A stretch of DNA of 64,000 nt from Pseudomonadota bacterium (GTDB lineage: Bacteria; Pseudomonadota; Gammaproteobacteria; Eutrophobiales; Eutrophobiaceae). Positions 55,841 to 64,000 of this stretch are shown here, in pieces. Every line of letters begins with the position of its first letter. Positions within the stretch are counted from its first letter, which is position 1. The notes under the pieces were generated by a model. The model worked only from the letters and a program-made list of their open reading frames with translations. It did no database searches and had not been told where the DNA came from. The stretch spans positions 62,001 through 126,000 of the forward strand of contig JABFGI010000004.1 in assembly GCA_013112535.1 (NCBI GenBank). The letters run 5' to 3'. Made by a program: the position numbers and the translations under genes.

Positions 55841-57532
55841 TTATCTGTTTTTTTGTTTTGCCCATGAATCGCGTAAAGTTACCGTGCGATTGAATATAGG
55901 CTTTCCATTAAAGTTATCTTTACTATCAACATTAAAATAGCCTGTCCGTTCAAACTGAAAACACTCTTCCGTTTTTGCATCAACCAATGAAGGTTCAAGG
56001 CAAGCTGAATCACACGTTGATATTGACTCAGGGTTAATAAAACTTTTCCAGTCTTTTTCATGTTTCTTACTATCAGGTTTCGGATCATTGAATAACCGAT
56101 CATACAAACGTACTTGGGTTTTTAAGGCATGCTCGGCAGAAACCCAATGTATAGTTCCCTTAACCTTGCGTCCATCAGGCGCATTACCACCTTTCGTTTC
56201 CGGATCATAAGTGCAACGTAACTCTATAACTTCACCAGCATCATTTTTAATTATTTCATTACAGGTTATAAAATAAGCATAACGTAAACGGACTTCTCGG
56301 CCTGGCCCTAAACGAAAGAATTTTTTTGGAGGATCTTCCATAAAATCATCCTGTTCGATATAGATCTCTTTTGAAAAAGGTAAAGAACGTTGTCCCATAT
56401 CCGGGTTATTCGGATGATAAGGGGCATCAAGATACTCTACTTCACCTTCCGGGAAATTCTCTATTACGACTTTTAAAGGGTTTAATACCGCAAGAACACG
56501 TCGTGTACGTTTATCCAGATCTTCCCTGACACAGTTTTCCAGTACACCAACATCAATAATGGTATCCGTTTTTGTAAGTCCAATTCGGTTACAAAAATCG
56601 CGAATCGATTCTGGTGTATATCCTCTCCGTCGCATACCCACTATCGTTGGCATACGTGGATCATCCCATCCCAAAACCAGACCTTCAGTCACCAGTTCAT
56701 TTAATTTACGTTTACTGGTTACCGTATAATTCAAATTTAAACGTGCAAACTCAATTTGCTGAGGATGACATTTGACCGGTAATTGTTCCAGAAACCAGTC
56801 ATACAAAGGACGATGATCTTCAAATTCCAATGTACATAAAGAATGCGTAATACCTTCCAATGCATCAGAAATACAATGCGTGTAATCATACATTGGATAA
56901 ACACACCACTCGTCACCTGTTTTATGATGAATGACTTTACGAATACGATAGATAGCCGGATCACGCATATTCATGTTGGGTGAAGCCATATCGATTTTGG
57001 CACGCAGTATTCTTTCACCAGGTACGAATTCACCAGCACGCATACGTTTAAATAAGTCCAGATTTTCTTCAACACTGCGATCACGATGTGGACTTGGCTT
57101 ACCCGGTTCAGTTAATGTCCCACGCAGTGCCCGCATTTCATCGTAGCTAAGATCGTCGACATAAGCCTTGCTATCTTTTATTAATATGACGGCATACTCA
57201 TATAGCTGTTCAAAATAATCAGAGGCATAAAATAAACGGTCAGCCCAATCAAATCCCAGCCATTTAACATCGGCCTGGATTGAATCGGTATATTCAACAT
57301 CTTCTTTTTCCGGGTTTGTATCGTCAAAACGAAGATTACAGAGTCCCCCCTCATAATCTTCTGCTAAACCAAAGTTTAAACAGATCGACTTCGCGTGACC
57401 GATATGAAGGTAACCGTTTGGTTCTGGTGGAAACCGTGTATGAACTCGACCATCATTCTTATTATTCTTTAAATCATCATTAATAATGTTGCGAATAAAG
57501 TTGCTCGGTTCCAGCTTTGAATTTTCAGACAT
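55841..57532 (-). CDS. glnS: Glutaminyl-tRNA synthetase
   Basis: 563 residues. Class I: HIGH motif [12 protein letters not shown] (43-46 core) and [11 protein letters not shown] in place of KMSKS near residue 270, the usual GlnRS form. Also [15 protein letters not shown] ([17 protein letters not shown]), [24 protein letters not shown] and the GlnRS anticodon-binding C-terminus. It charges tRNA-Gln directly, a gammaproteobacterial trait. 43 bp separate it from the upstream ubiI-type gene on the same strand, so it may be the last gene of that run. Confidence 0.98.
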   Translation of the reverse strand: MSENSKLEPSNFIRNIINDDLKNNKNDGRVHTRFPPEPNGYLHIGHAKSICLNFGLAEDYEGGLCNLRFDDTNPEKEDVEYTDSIQADVKWLGFDWADRLFYASDYFEQLYEYAVILIKDSKAYVDDLSYDEMRALRGTLTEPGKPSPHRDRSVEENLDLFKRMRAGEFVPGERILRAKIDMASPNMNMRDPAIYRIRKVIHHKTGDEWCVYPMYDYTHCISDALEGITHSLCTLEFEDHRPLYDWFLEQLPVKCHPQQIEFARLNLNYTVTSKRKLNELVTEGLVLGWDDPRMPTIVGMRRRGYTPESIRDFCNRIGLTKTDTIIDVGVLENCVREDLDKRTRRVLAVLNPLKVVIENFPEGEVEYLDAPYHPNNPDMGQRSLPFSKEIYIEQDDFMEDPPKKFFRLGPGREVRLRYAYFITCNEIIKNDAGEVIELRCTYDPETKGGNAPDGRKVKGTIHWVSAEHALKTQVRLYDRLFNDPKPDSKKHEKDWKSFINPESISTCDSACLEPSLVDAKTEECFQFERTGYFNVDSKDNFNGKPIFNRTVTLRDSWAKQKNR

Positions 57533-57575
57533 GAACTATCCTAAAGTAAAACAGATTAAGTTGTTGTTATCGAGA

Positions 57576-58808
57576 TTAATTATTTTGAACGTTTGCAAAC
57601 TTTGGCAAATCACCATTCAGGCCCATCGCTCGTTTCATAATGAGGTGTTTAGCAATCGGCAAACTATCGACCATATCCAGTCCAAAGTTGCGCAGCCATT
57701 GTACAGATTGTGTCTGATTTTCAAAGAGATGTTTGAAACCATCCATTAAATACATCACGTTATGATTCTCGCCTTTACGCCAACGTTCGTAACGGCGTAA
57801 GACCTGCAAGCGTCCGGGATCTCGTTCACGACTTACTGAATCAATAACTACTTCCGCCAGGGCTGCTGCATCCAGTAAACCCAGATTAGCGCCTAAACCT
57901 GCCAGAGGATGAACGGTATGCGCACTATCACCTATTAAAGCCAATCTTGGTTGAACATAATGTTCAGCTTGTGCACGACTTAATGGAAAGACTATACGCT
58001 CGCTACTCTCTTTAATTTCACCTAATTCATTAGCAAAAGCGTCCGCCAGTTCAAAATGAAACGTGGACTTATCAATTTCTTTCAGTTGCCGGGCATGATT
58101 CGGACTCGTTGACCAGACTATTGCAGATTGATACGGATCGATCATAGGCAAAAATGCCAGAGGGCCACGTTTTAAGAAACGCTGTCTTGCTATTTCTTTA
58201 TGTGGATATTCAGTTGTTACGACACATGCCAAAGCAGATTGCTTGTAATCATGTTTTTGATAATGAATATTAGCCAGCGATCTTATTTTTGAATTGCTAC
58301 CATCTGCAGCAACCACGAGTTTTGATCTAAACTGCAAACCATCTTCAGTTTCCAGCAGCATCGATGTTTTTTCATTTTTAATGAATGCTGCAGAAGCCGA
58401 CCAGATACAACGAACATTTTCCATATCCAGTAACCTTTCCTGTAACGCATCAATAATAACCTGATGAGAAATAATATACCCCATGGTTGGTTGACATATG
58501 GAGGCACTATCAAAATTAATTTCACCCAGGCCATTTTCATCCCAGACATGCATCTTGCGAAAACAGGCAATATCGTTTTCATTTAGACGACGCCATGCAC
58601 CTGCTTTCTTTAATATATGTTCAGAAGCACGCGTAATTGCAAAAACGCGCGCATCGACTTTTTTTAATGAGTTGACCTGTCTGACACCGGCATCAAGCAA
58701 AATAACTTTTAACCCTGCCTGTCCTAATAAGCAGGCAAAACTGCCGCCAATAATTCCACCGCCAACAACCACAACATCAGCATCAAAATTATCTTTTTTA
58801 ATTGTCAT
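57576..58808 (-). CDS. ubiI: UbiI/UbiH-family FAD monooxygenase
   Basis: 410 residues. FAD site DADVVVVGGGIIGGSFACLL (10-29), the DG motif LVVAADGSNSKIR and the second FAD signature LALIGDSAHTVHPLAGLGANLGLLDAAALAEVV. The gene order ubiH then this gene, as in E. coli ubiH-ubiI, suggests the C5 hydroxylase of ubiquinone synthesis, but UbiF and UbiM look alike, so the exact position it hydroxylates is inferred. ATGA overlap with ubiH. Confidence 0.85.
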   Translation of the reverse strand: MTIKKDNFDADVVVVGGGIIGGSFACLLGQAGLKVILLDAGVRQVNSLKKVDARVFAITRASEHILKKAGAWRRLNENDIACFRKMHVWDENGLGEINFDSASICQPTMGYIISHQVIIDALQERLLDMENVRCIWSASAAFIKNEKTSMLLETEDGLQFRSKLVVAADGSNSKIRSLANIHYQKHDYKQSALACVVTTEYPHKEIARQRFLKRGPLAFLPMIDPYQSAIVWSTSPNHARQLKEIDKSTFHFELADAFANELGEIKESSERIVFPLSRAQAEHYVQPRLALIGDSAHTVHPLAGLGANLGLLDAAALAEVVIDSVSRERDPGRLQVLRRYERWRKGENHNVMYLMDGFKHLFENQTQSVQWLRNFGLDMVDSLPIAKHLIMKRAMGLNGDLPKFANVQNN

Positions 58809-60025
58809 AGTGACTGCCCTCTAACAAAACGAGGTTGTAATCCGGCCAGCCCCATACTTCTTTCAGTAAATGATCTTTTTAAATCCGGCAACATATCAAT
58901 GAGTAACATCGCAACGTTCCTTGCTGAACTTAATAAGGGTTTGTCATTATAAAAACAATGCGCAAGCCTGTTAGTAAATTGCATGACGTATTGTTGGTCG
59001 TCCCGACGTAATTTTATGTAATCTTCCAGAATACCAATATCATCTATTGTCCGACCCTTCTCAATTCCATCAATAATACATTCAGCTAAACCGGCAACAT
59101 CACGTAAACCCAAATTAAAACCTTGTGCTGTATTTGGATGAATTGTATGCACAGCATTGCCTAATAAAACCAGTTGGTCCTGATATTGTTCAATTGCCTC
59201 TATAAAACGAAGCGGATAAGAACGACGCTGACCAACTTGCTCAATTTTACCCAGACGTCGACCAAACTCTGCTTCGATTGCATCAATATACTGTTCATCC
59301 GGCATATTTAAATAATATTCAGCATTTTTACCCTCAACAGTAAATACCAGTACAGAACGATTTTTGTCTATGGGTAACAATGCAACCGGACCATGTGGAG
59401 TGAAACGTTCAAAAGCCGTCGAGTTATTTGGCTTTTGTGTCGTAATATTTGAAACAATGACTGTCTGTTTATAATCATGTTCTTTCGTATTAATGCCTGC
59501 AAGACGACGAACTAATGAATAACTTCCATCAGCACCAACTAATAAACCGGCACAAATTTTTTCTATATCACCTGAATGTGATATTTCCAGGATCATTCCT
59601 GAATCAGTTCGTTGAAAATGTTTTAACTCTGCCGGGCAAATTAAGTTAACGTTTTCAAAGCTGGACATCTGTTTATGTATCGCAAGCCCCAAAGAACGGG
59701 CAATAACTACATTGCCGAGTTCTGAAAAGCCTGATTCAACTGCATCTAAATGCGTAAAACCAAAACGCCCCTGTTCGGAAACATGTATTTTTTTGATGGG
59801 TGTAACATAAGCCTGAACTTGCGACCAGATATTAATCTGTTCAAGAATACGTTTTGTAGAAGGTGATAAGGTAAGTCCTCTATCATCATAACTGGGTTGT
59901 TGATCATTAGTTAAAGTAACGGATTCAATAATAGCAATGCGTAAACCTGAAGGCGCCAGAGCACAGGCCAGACTTGCGCCGACCATCCCTGCACCGATAA
60001 TAACAACATCATAATCATGCGGCAT
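58805..60025 (-). CDS. ubiH: 2-octaprenyl-6-methoxyphenol hydroxylase UbiH
   Basis: 406 residues. FAD site DYDVVIIGAGMVGASLACAL (4-23), GLLVGADGSYSLVRRLAG, and LVLLGNAVHTIHPNTAQGFNLGLRDVAGLAE, the UbiH version (Asn-Ala-Val-His, TAQGFNLGLRD) of the GD motif. It hydroxylates ring C1 in ubiquinone synthesis at the membrane surface in the aerobic pathway. Overlaps pepP by 11 bp and the following ubiI-type gene by 4 bp. Confidence 0.92.
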   Translation of the reverse strand: MPHDYDVVIIGAGMVGASLACALAPSGLRIAIIESVTLTNDQQPSYDDRGLTLSPSTKRILEQINIWSQVQAYVTPIKKIHVSEQGRFGFTHLDAVESGFSELGNVVIARSLGLAIHKQMSSFENVNLICPAELKHFQRTDSGMILEISHSGDIEKICAGLLVGADGSYSLVRRLAGINTKEHDYKQTVIVSNITTQKPNNSTAFERFTPHGPVALLPIDKNRSVLVFTVEGKNAEYYLNMPDEQYIDAIEAEFGRRLGKIEQVGQRRSYPLRFIEAIEQYQDQLVLLGNAVHTIHPNTAQGFNLGLRDVAGLAECIIDGIEKGRTIDDIGILEDYIKLRRDDQQYVMQFTNRLAHCFYNDKPLLSSARNVAMLLIDMLPDLKRSFTERSMGLAGLQPRFVRGQSL

Positions 60026-61331
60026 GTTTCATCAACGCCTCTATTTCATCTATTGTTTTTGGTGCGTCTTTACTTAAGACGTCATAACCATTTTTAGTCA
60101 CCAAAACATCATCTTCAATACGTATACCGATATTCCACCATTTTTTCGGTAAGCCTTTTGTACCAGCAGGCATGTAAAGTCCTGGCTCAATAGTCAGCAC
60201 CATACCCGGTTCAAGCATGCGCCATTCATTATCCACTTTATAATCACCGACATCATGTACATCCATTCCGATCCAATGTCCGGTACGATGCATAAAATAT
60301 TTTGTATAAACTTGATCCTTGATTAATTCGTCAATATCACCTTTCAATATTCCTAACTCAACCATACCCTCAGTTAAAACCCTGACAGCAGTATCATGTG
60401 GATCATTCCAGTGATTGCCTGGCTGCACTTGTTCTATCGCTGCCAGTTGTGCCTTTAACACTAATTCATAAGCCTGGCGTTGCGCAGTAGAAAATTTACC
60501 ATTAGCAGGAAAGGTTCGTGTTATATCACTGGCATAACCGTGATACTCGGAACCCGCATCAATTAATAGCAAGTCGTCTTCGTCAATCTGATCCCGGTTT
60601 TCGGTGTAATGCAAAATACAACCATTTGCCCCTGAACCAACTATAGAAGGATATGCCGCTGCGTAAGCACCGTGCATCATAAATTCATGTACTAACTCGG
60701 CTTCAAGCTGGTATTCATGCAGACCCGGTTTGCAATAAGTCATCACACGTTTATGTGCACCCGCAGATATCTTCGCTGCCTGACGCATTAATTTAATTTC
60801 ATGCCGACTTTTATACAGTCGCATATCATGCAAGAAATGATTAAGCGAGATAAACTCATCTGGCGCAACAACACCGGTTCTTACCTTATCGCGTATCTGA
60901 TTAACCCAGCCTAATACTCTATGATCAAAATTTTGATCATGCCCCATATTATAAAAAATACGATCATGTCCTTCGATCAGACCCGGTACAATGTCATCCA
61001 TGTCTTCAATAGGAAAAGCATCATCCGCACCATAGATTTCCAAGGCACCGTTCAGTCCGGCACGACGACCATGCCAGGTTTCCATTTCCTCATCGCTATC
61101 ACGACAAAATAATATATATTCACCATCAGCACGATCCGGTATTAAAACAGCCACTGCTTCCGGTTCCGGATATGCCGTTAAATAAAAAAAATCACTGTCG
61201 GGTCGAAACGGAAATTCAACATCACGATTACGAATATAAACCGATGATGTAGGTATGATGGCAATACTGTCCGAACCAATCATATCCATCAGCTTCTTCC
61301 TGCGTGCCTGACATTCTTTTTTATTTATCAC
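60015..61331 (-). CDS. pepP: Xaa-Pro aminopeptidase P
   Basis: 438 residues. N-terminal domain (ECQARRKKLMDMIG, FPFRPDSDFFYLTAYPEPEAVAVL) and a pita-bread metallopeptidase domain with metal ligands in LIDAGSEYHGYASDITRTFP, His in FMHRTGHWIGMDVHDVGDY, and the Glu ligands in VLTIEPGLY and IGIRIEDDVLV. It removes residues N-terminal to proline. Order ygfB-pepP-ubiH-ubiI is the classic gammaproteobacterial set. Confidence 0.95.
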   Translation of the reverse strand: MINKKECQARRKKLMDMIGSDSIAIIPTSSVYIRNRDVEFPFRPDSDFFYLTAYPEPEAVAVLIPDRADGEYILFCRDSDEEMETWHGRRAGLNGALEIYGADDAFPIEDMDDIVPGLIEGHDRIFYNMGHDQNFDHRVLGWVNQIRDKVRTGVVAPDEFISLNHFLHDMRLYKSRHEIKLMRQAAKISAGAHKRVMTYCKPGLHEYQLEAELVHEFMMHGAYAAAYPSIVGSGANGCILHYTENRDQIDEDDLLLIDAGSEYHGYASDITRTFPANGKFSTAQRQAYELVLKAQLAAIEQVQPGNHWNDPHDTAVRVLTEGMVELGILKGDIDELIKDQVYTKYFMHRTGHWIGMDVHDVGDYKVDNEWRMLEPGMVLTIEPGLYMPAGTKGLPKKWWNIGIRIEDDVLVTKNGYDVLSKDAPKTIDEIEALMKHAA

Positions 61332-61348
61332 TCAAGATCCTCATAGTA

Positions 61349-61906
61349 TTAATGTAAAACTTCGGGTCTTTCTTCATTAATATCAACCTGATGCCATTCC
61401 TGATGCAACATAATTGCACCAACTCGTATGTACTCGATAACTTCAAAAAACGCAGCTTCAGACTCTTCACCTTCTTCAACAGATGTTTCCATACGTGAAA
61501 TCGAAATAACATCCTTTATAAATTCATCACATTCTTCCTGTAAATGTGGTTTTTCTCCCAGACCACCAATACCCAGACCACTGACAAAACCTGCACACCA
61601 CTCAGCCAGAGCGCTAGAACGGACACTGATTATCGCAGCATCTTCCGGCAGGAGTAATTCAAAAGAAATATCTTCTGACAAAATTTCTGCTTTTACCTGA
61701 TTTGCCAGTTGTTCAAGAATGGCCAAACAATCACTCACATCAACAACATCATCAACTCCAGCTAATAAATGCTCCTGCCAGGACGTTGTATCAAGCCTAT
61801 TACTGGCGCAAAATTGACCACAAAGAAAGCCATGGCACTCTGAAGCCCGCATTCCGGCGTGTATAGCGCCTAATTCGACATTTACTTCATCATAATCAAT
61901 TTTCAT
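61349..61906 (-). CDS. ygfB: UPF0149 family protein YgfB
   Basis: 185 residues, usual size. Family marks: IHAGMRASECHGFLCGQFCA, SFELLLPEDAAIISVRSSALAEWCAGFVSGLGIGGL, and EEGEESEAAFFEVIEYIRVGAIMLHQE. Cytosolic and helical. In Pseudomonas a YgfB protein has been linked to antitermination of an amidase gene, but the role in other species is unclear. Divergent from the zapB-like/zapA pair, start 17 bp before pepP. Confidence 0.92.
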   Translation of the reverse strand: MKIDYDEVNVELGAIHAGMRASECHGFLCGQFCASNRLDTTSWQEHLLAGVDDVVDVSDCLAILEQLANQVKAEILSEDISFELLLPEDAAIISVRSSALAEWCAGFVSGLGIGGLGEKPHLQEECDEFIKDVISISRMETSVEEGEESEAAFFEVIEYIRVGAIMLHQEWHQVDINEERPEVLH

Positions 61907-62094
61907 CGCTATTCCTTAATCAGGGGGCTAATAAATAGTTGTTTTTGGGGCACAATAATAACAGGAAGCGGCGCCTAGCATCTTCTATTTGTGATCACCT
62001 GTTGACCAGTTAATTCAGGCACTTTATATTGATGATTATATGATAAATCAACTATAACGCTGATTCATTTTGTAACCAGCATCGGGACACTATC

Positions 62095-62319
62095 ATGAAC
62101 GATAATAATAACGAAAATACCGACCTCGGAGCACTCGAATCGAGAGTTGATGAATTAATTAGCACGGTCAACCAGCTAAAAAGCGAAAATTCCGCACTCC
62201 GAAATCAACAAGATAGTCTGGTTAATGAGCGTGCCATCCTGATCGAGAAAACTGAGCAGGCAAGAACCCGAATCGAATCAATGATTTCTCGTTTACGAGC
62301 AATGGAAACGCGTGCATGA
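62095..62319 (+). CDS. ZapB-like coiled-coil protein (TIGR02449 type)
   Basis: 74 residues, almost entirely coiled coil: LGALESRVDELISTVNQLKSENSALRNQQDSL, then EKTEQARTRIESMISRLRAME. This small family is typically encoded just before zapA and is thought to act in cell division, by position and ZapB-like shape. It overlaps zapA (ATGA). Confidence 0.85.
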   Translation: MNDNNNENTDLGALESRVDELISTVNQLKSENSALRNQQDSLVNERAILIEKTEQARTRIESMISRLRAMETRA

Positions 62320-62669
62320 GTAAAGATACCGATCCTGTAAAAGTCACTATCCTTGAAAAAGAATATTTGATTGCCTGTGAAGAAAGCGAAAAAGAACCAC
62401 TTCGTAATTCTGCAGATTTTCTTAACCAAAAAATGAATGAGATGAAAAAAAGCGGAGGCGTTATCGGATCTGAACGCATTGCTGTCATGACGGCATTAAA
62501 TATTACAAATGAATTACTCGCTTACAAAAAAGAAAATCAGGACTATACTTCATCTATAGACAGTACCCTGAAGCGATTACAAAGCAAGATTAATGATGCC
62601 TTGGTAAGGGATACACAAATGGATATGGACGACATTGATATAGACAATCCCATATCGCAAGGCGGCTAG
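62316..62669 (+). CDS. zapA: Cell division protein ZapA
   Basis: 117 residues. DPVKVTILEKEYLIACEESEKEPLRNSADFLNQKMNEMK is the ZapA globular head and the helical GSERIAVMTALNITNELLAYKK the dimer coiled coil; an acidic tail closes it. It crosslinks FtsZ filaments. 6S RNA follows 13 bp later, the same zapA-ssrS order as E. coli. Confidence 0.94.
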   Translation: MSKDTDPVKVTILEKEYLIACEESEKEPLRNSADFLNQKMNEMKKSGGVIGSERIAVMTALNITNELLAYKKENQDYTSSIDSTLKRLQSKINDALVRDTQMDMDDIDIDNPISQGG

Positions 62670-62682
62670 ATTTATAAAGCTT

Positions 62683-62869
62683 GGGTATCTTCTGTGATGC
62701 ACGTTATCTACTCGTGGTAACTTGAGCCGATAAGATATATCGCAGGGAATCTGAAAGTAGTGTTGTTGAGCATGTCCGTCCACGCGGAAAGCCTGATACG
62801 CTATCTAAGGTACCCACTTGAACTTCTGGTTCAAGTTCAATGTATGAGACGACATTACGGTTGATACCC
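62683..62869 (+). ncRNA. ssrS: 6S RNA
   Basis: About 187 nt. The terminal stem GGGUAUC pairs with GAUACCC at the two ends, and the inner blocks match 6S: GAGCCGAUA near 62735, GAGCAUGUCCGUCCACGCGGAAAGCCU around 62768-62795, and the hairpin UUGAACUUCUGGUUCAA, followed by GAGACGACAUU. It binds sigma-70 holoenzyme in stationary phase. Ends are estimated from the stem. ygfA, which follows ssrS in E. coli, is absent. Confidence 0.92.
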
Positions 62870-63123
62870 CCTACTTCTTTCTATATTAATATTCTTTTTA
62901 ACTTTGTATCCCGCCTTTATGGCGTCTTATTTTTCTTTAAAGAAAAGTAAGCAAAAGAACCCTTCCCTAATGTCATGGCCTACGGCTCCCTTCGTAAGTA
63001 ATCAGTTGCTACGGGATTAACGCCTGCCACACCGGCCGAGGGGCGAGGCCCCGAATATCCAACGCGCTTGCGTGTGATGGTGCTGGCATTTGTTATGCGT
63101 AGTTACTAACCCATTGTGAATAT
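62870..63123. other. GC-richer noncoding block downstream of 6S RNA
   Basis: 254 bp. The left part holds TCTTTAAAGAAAAGTAAGC and the right part is locally GC-rich with a tight hairpin GGGGC-GAG-GCCCC at 63040-63052 and a smaller ACGC/GCGT one near 63062. Composition differs from the surroundings. It resembles, from memory, dispersed noncoding blocks found repeatedly in other gammaproteobacteria. No gene seen. Confidence 0.45.
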
Positions 63124-63597
63124 TTATTGGCGGAAAGTAGCATGACATTGCACGCAATAACCTAATGTTGTTTTTAAGGCACGAAGTGATTTAGTTGTAT
63201 CTTTGGTTTTCAATGCTTGACCCAGAGAATCACCGCTTTCATGAAACGCCAACCCTAATGCAGTGAAGTCTTCATTATTGAACATATTACACATCTTTCT
63301 CATTTCTTCAGTCAATCCCAACTTTGAATGGGCTATTTCAGAAGCCTTCTCGAACTCTTCCTCTGCTAGAAAACTTGTAATAGCCTGTACTGCCTTTAAA
63401 TGAGACCTCATGTTTGATAATTGATGTTGCTTCATTTCTGGTGAGAGGCCAAGAGATATCCTTCCGTCGTTTATTGAATGCTTCATGTGATGATGTATCA
63501 TTTCTTCCGCTGAACTCTTTTTTTCTTCGGCATAAGAAAACATAGCTATTCCAGCAAAGAACAATATCACTGATAATTTTGATACTTGTTTAATGAT
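63124..63597 (-). CDS. Cytochrome c'-like protein with non-AUG start
   Basis: A helical protein ending with YCVQCHATFRQ, where CVQCH binds heme c near the C-terminus, as in cytochrome c' and relatives. The part read from GTG 63570 (148 residues) lacks a positive signal start; extending in frame to 63597 adds IIKQVSKLS, giving a proper signal peptide (KQVSKLSVILFFAGIAMFSYA). AGGAGG at 63610-63605 sits 7 nt before ATC 63597 and 10 nt before ATT 63594, so the start is probably a rare ATC or ATT. The mature protein is His/Met-rich (EEMIHHHMKHS). Periplasmic; could sense or bind NO/CO, by family. Confidence 0.78.
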   Translation of the reverse strand: MIKQVSKLSVILFFAGIAMFSYAEEKKSSAEEMIHHHMKHSINDGRISLGLSPEMKQHQLSNMRSHLKAVQAITSFLAEEEFEKASEIAHSKLGLTEEMRKMCNMFNNEDFTALGLAFHESGDSLGQALKTKDTTKSLRALKTTLGYCVQCHATFRQ

Positions 63598-63633
63598 GAT
63601 AAATCCTCCTGTTTAATTTACTTAGCTTAACGA

Positions 63634-63726
63634 CTAAACGCAGCCGCCGCTATTAGCGGACGACTGGAGTTTCTTGATTAGAAGTCGATTGTTATAACGC
63701 ACTTTTTTCATGCGACCTGTTTTCAT
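63634..63726 (-). CDS. 30-residue basic peptide, possible modified-peptide precursor
   Basis: Too short for usual gene calling. ATG 63726-63724 follows AGAGGTG at good spacing; stop at 63636-63634. The product starts MKTGRMKKVRYNNRLLIKKL and ends QSSANSGGCV: a strongly basic, helical front and a small-residue tail with one Cys, the look of a leader-core peptide. It lies 72 bp after an unknown gene and 37 bp before the cytochrome c'-like start, all on one strand. A translated leader or small membrane peptide are alternatives; no family recognised. Confidence 0.5.
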   Translation of the reverse strand: MKTGRMKKVRYNNRLLIKKLQSSANSGGCV

Positions 63727-63797
63727 AATGACACCTCTTAGTTAGGTTAAGGTGTCCACTTTATTGATCGAAGATTGACGTCGGGTTGAGATATTTG

Positions 63798-64000
63798 TTA
63801 TAGGAATTTGTATTCATATTCAGTAGCTACTTGTTGAGGACTGTGTTCTTCTTTGATCCTTTCAATAAGGTGTTCTTTATCTACGATGGTATTTATGTTG
63901 TTTTTTTCATAACTAATATAATAGGTTTCAATGTCTTTAATGCCTTCTTTCTCTGCTACAAAGCCTTCTGCATTCATAAATAATACATGACTATCATTTT
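63798..64000 (-). CDS. Partial CDS, C-terminus of unknown protein
   Basis: A frame open from the window edge ends at TAA 63800-63798. The 66 visible residues include NDSHVLFMNAEGFVAEKEG, DIETYYISYEKNNINTIVDK and the end EHSPQQVATEYEYKFL. Hydrophilic, with no signature seen. Same strand and just upstream of the small peptide, so it may be its partner gene. Confidence 0.55.
   Translation of the reverse strand, partial: NDSHVLFMNAEGFVAEKEGIKDIETYYISYEKNNINTIVDKEHLIERIKEEHSPQQVATEYEYKFL

Noticed and set aside
62205..62488. Minus-strand frames across zapB-like/zapA
   Set aside because: Shadows of the two well-recognised plus-strand genes.

Overview
The window comes from an AT-rich (by eye below 45% GC) gammaproteobacterial chromosome. 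Lineage markers are the block ygfB-pepP-ubiH-ubiI-type beside zapA and 6S RNA, an Rsd-family sigma-70 antagonist, the AlgZ/AlgR pair, an ahcY-linked SAH riboswitch, a YggX-mutY pair and a GshA of the non-enterobacterial type. The genus cannot be fixed from sequence alone; the mix suits an aquatic methylotroph- or sulfur-oxidiser-like lineage. No rRNA, CRISPR array, transposase or phage gene was seen.

Layout. 1-12.9 kb is housekeeping: a TlpA-like thioredoxin, tRNA-Phe, yggX, mutY, a very long AsmA-family protein, argH, algZ-algR, gshA, rsmE, a TerB-like protein and rsd. 13.1-37.9 kb is one large type IV pilus/MSHA-type region. A ten-gene minus-strand operon (36.4 to 21.7 kb) encodes an ExeA/MshM ATPase, secretin, TPR protein, MshE-type ATPase with an N-terminal MshEN (c-di-GMP-binding type) domain, MshG-type platform protein, a fused PilM-PilN protein, PilO-like and PilP/MshK-like proteins, a 1139-residue modular minor-pilin-like protein and a pseudopilin. 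It is bracketed by a sigma-54 response regulator (37.9 kb) and a membrane histidine kinase (20.0 kb). Further left lie ABC transporter parts, a membrane class III adenylate cyclase, a Ser/Thr kinase, and a solitary pilin gene with its own terminator, a sigma-54-like promoter and an upstream dyad.

38-42.5 kb holds the SAM cycle: metF, ahcY with its SAH riboswitch, and metK. 42.5-45 kb is a scar zone: an autotransporter-like barrel gene, a frameshifted dinG/yoaA helicase fragment and the orphan 3' tail of a second copy of the nearby thioredoxin-like gene. 44.9-52.0 kb is a central-carbon operon tkt-gap-pgk-pyk-fba (class I) plus a small conserved gene. Then follow a small lipoprotein, beta-carbonic anhydrase, purC, a second longer barrel paralogue, glnS, the ubiquinone hydroxylase/pepP/ygfB block, zapB-like and zapA genes and 6S RNA.

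The right edge is the least explained part. A cytochrome c'-like gene, apparently with a non-AUG start, is preceded by an untracked 30-residue basic peptide gene ending in a Ser/Gly/Cys-rich tail, and before that the C-terminus of an unknown protein, all on the same strand. This could be a peptide-modification (RiPP-like) locus cut by the window end.
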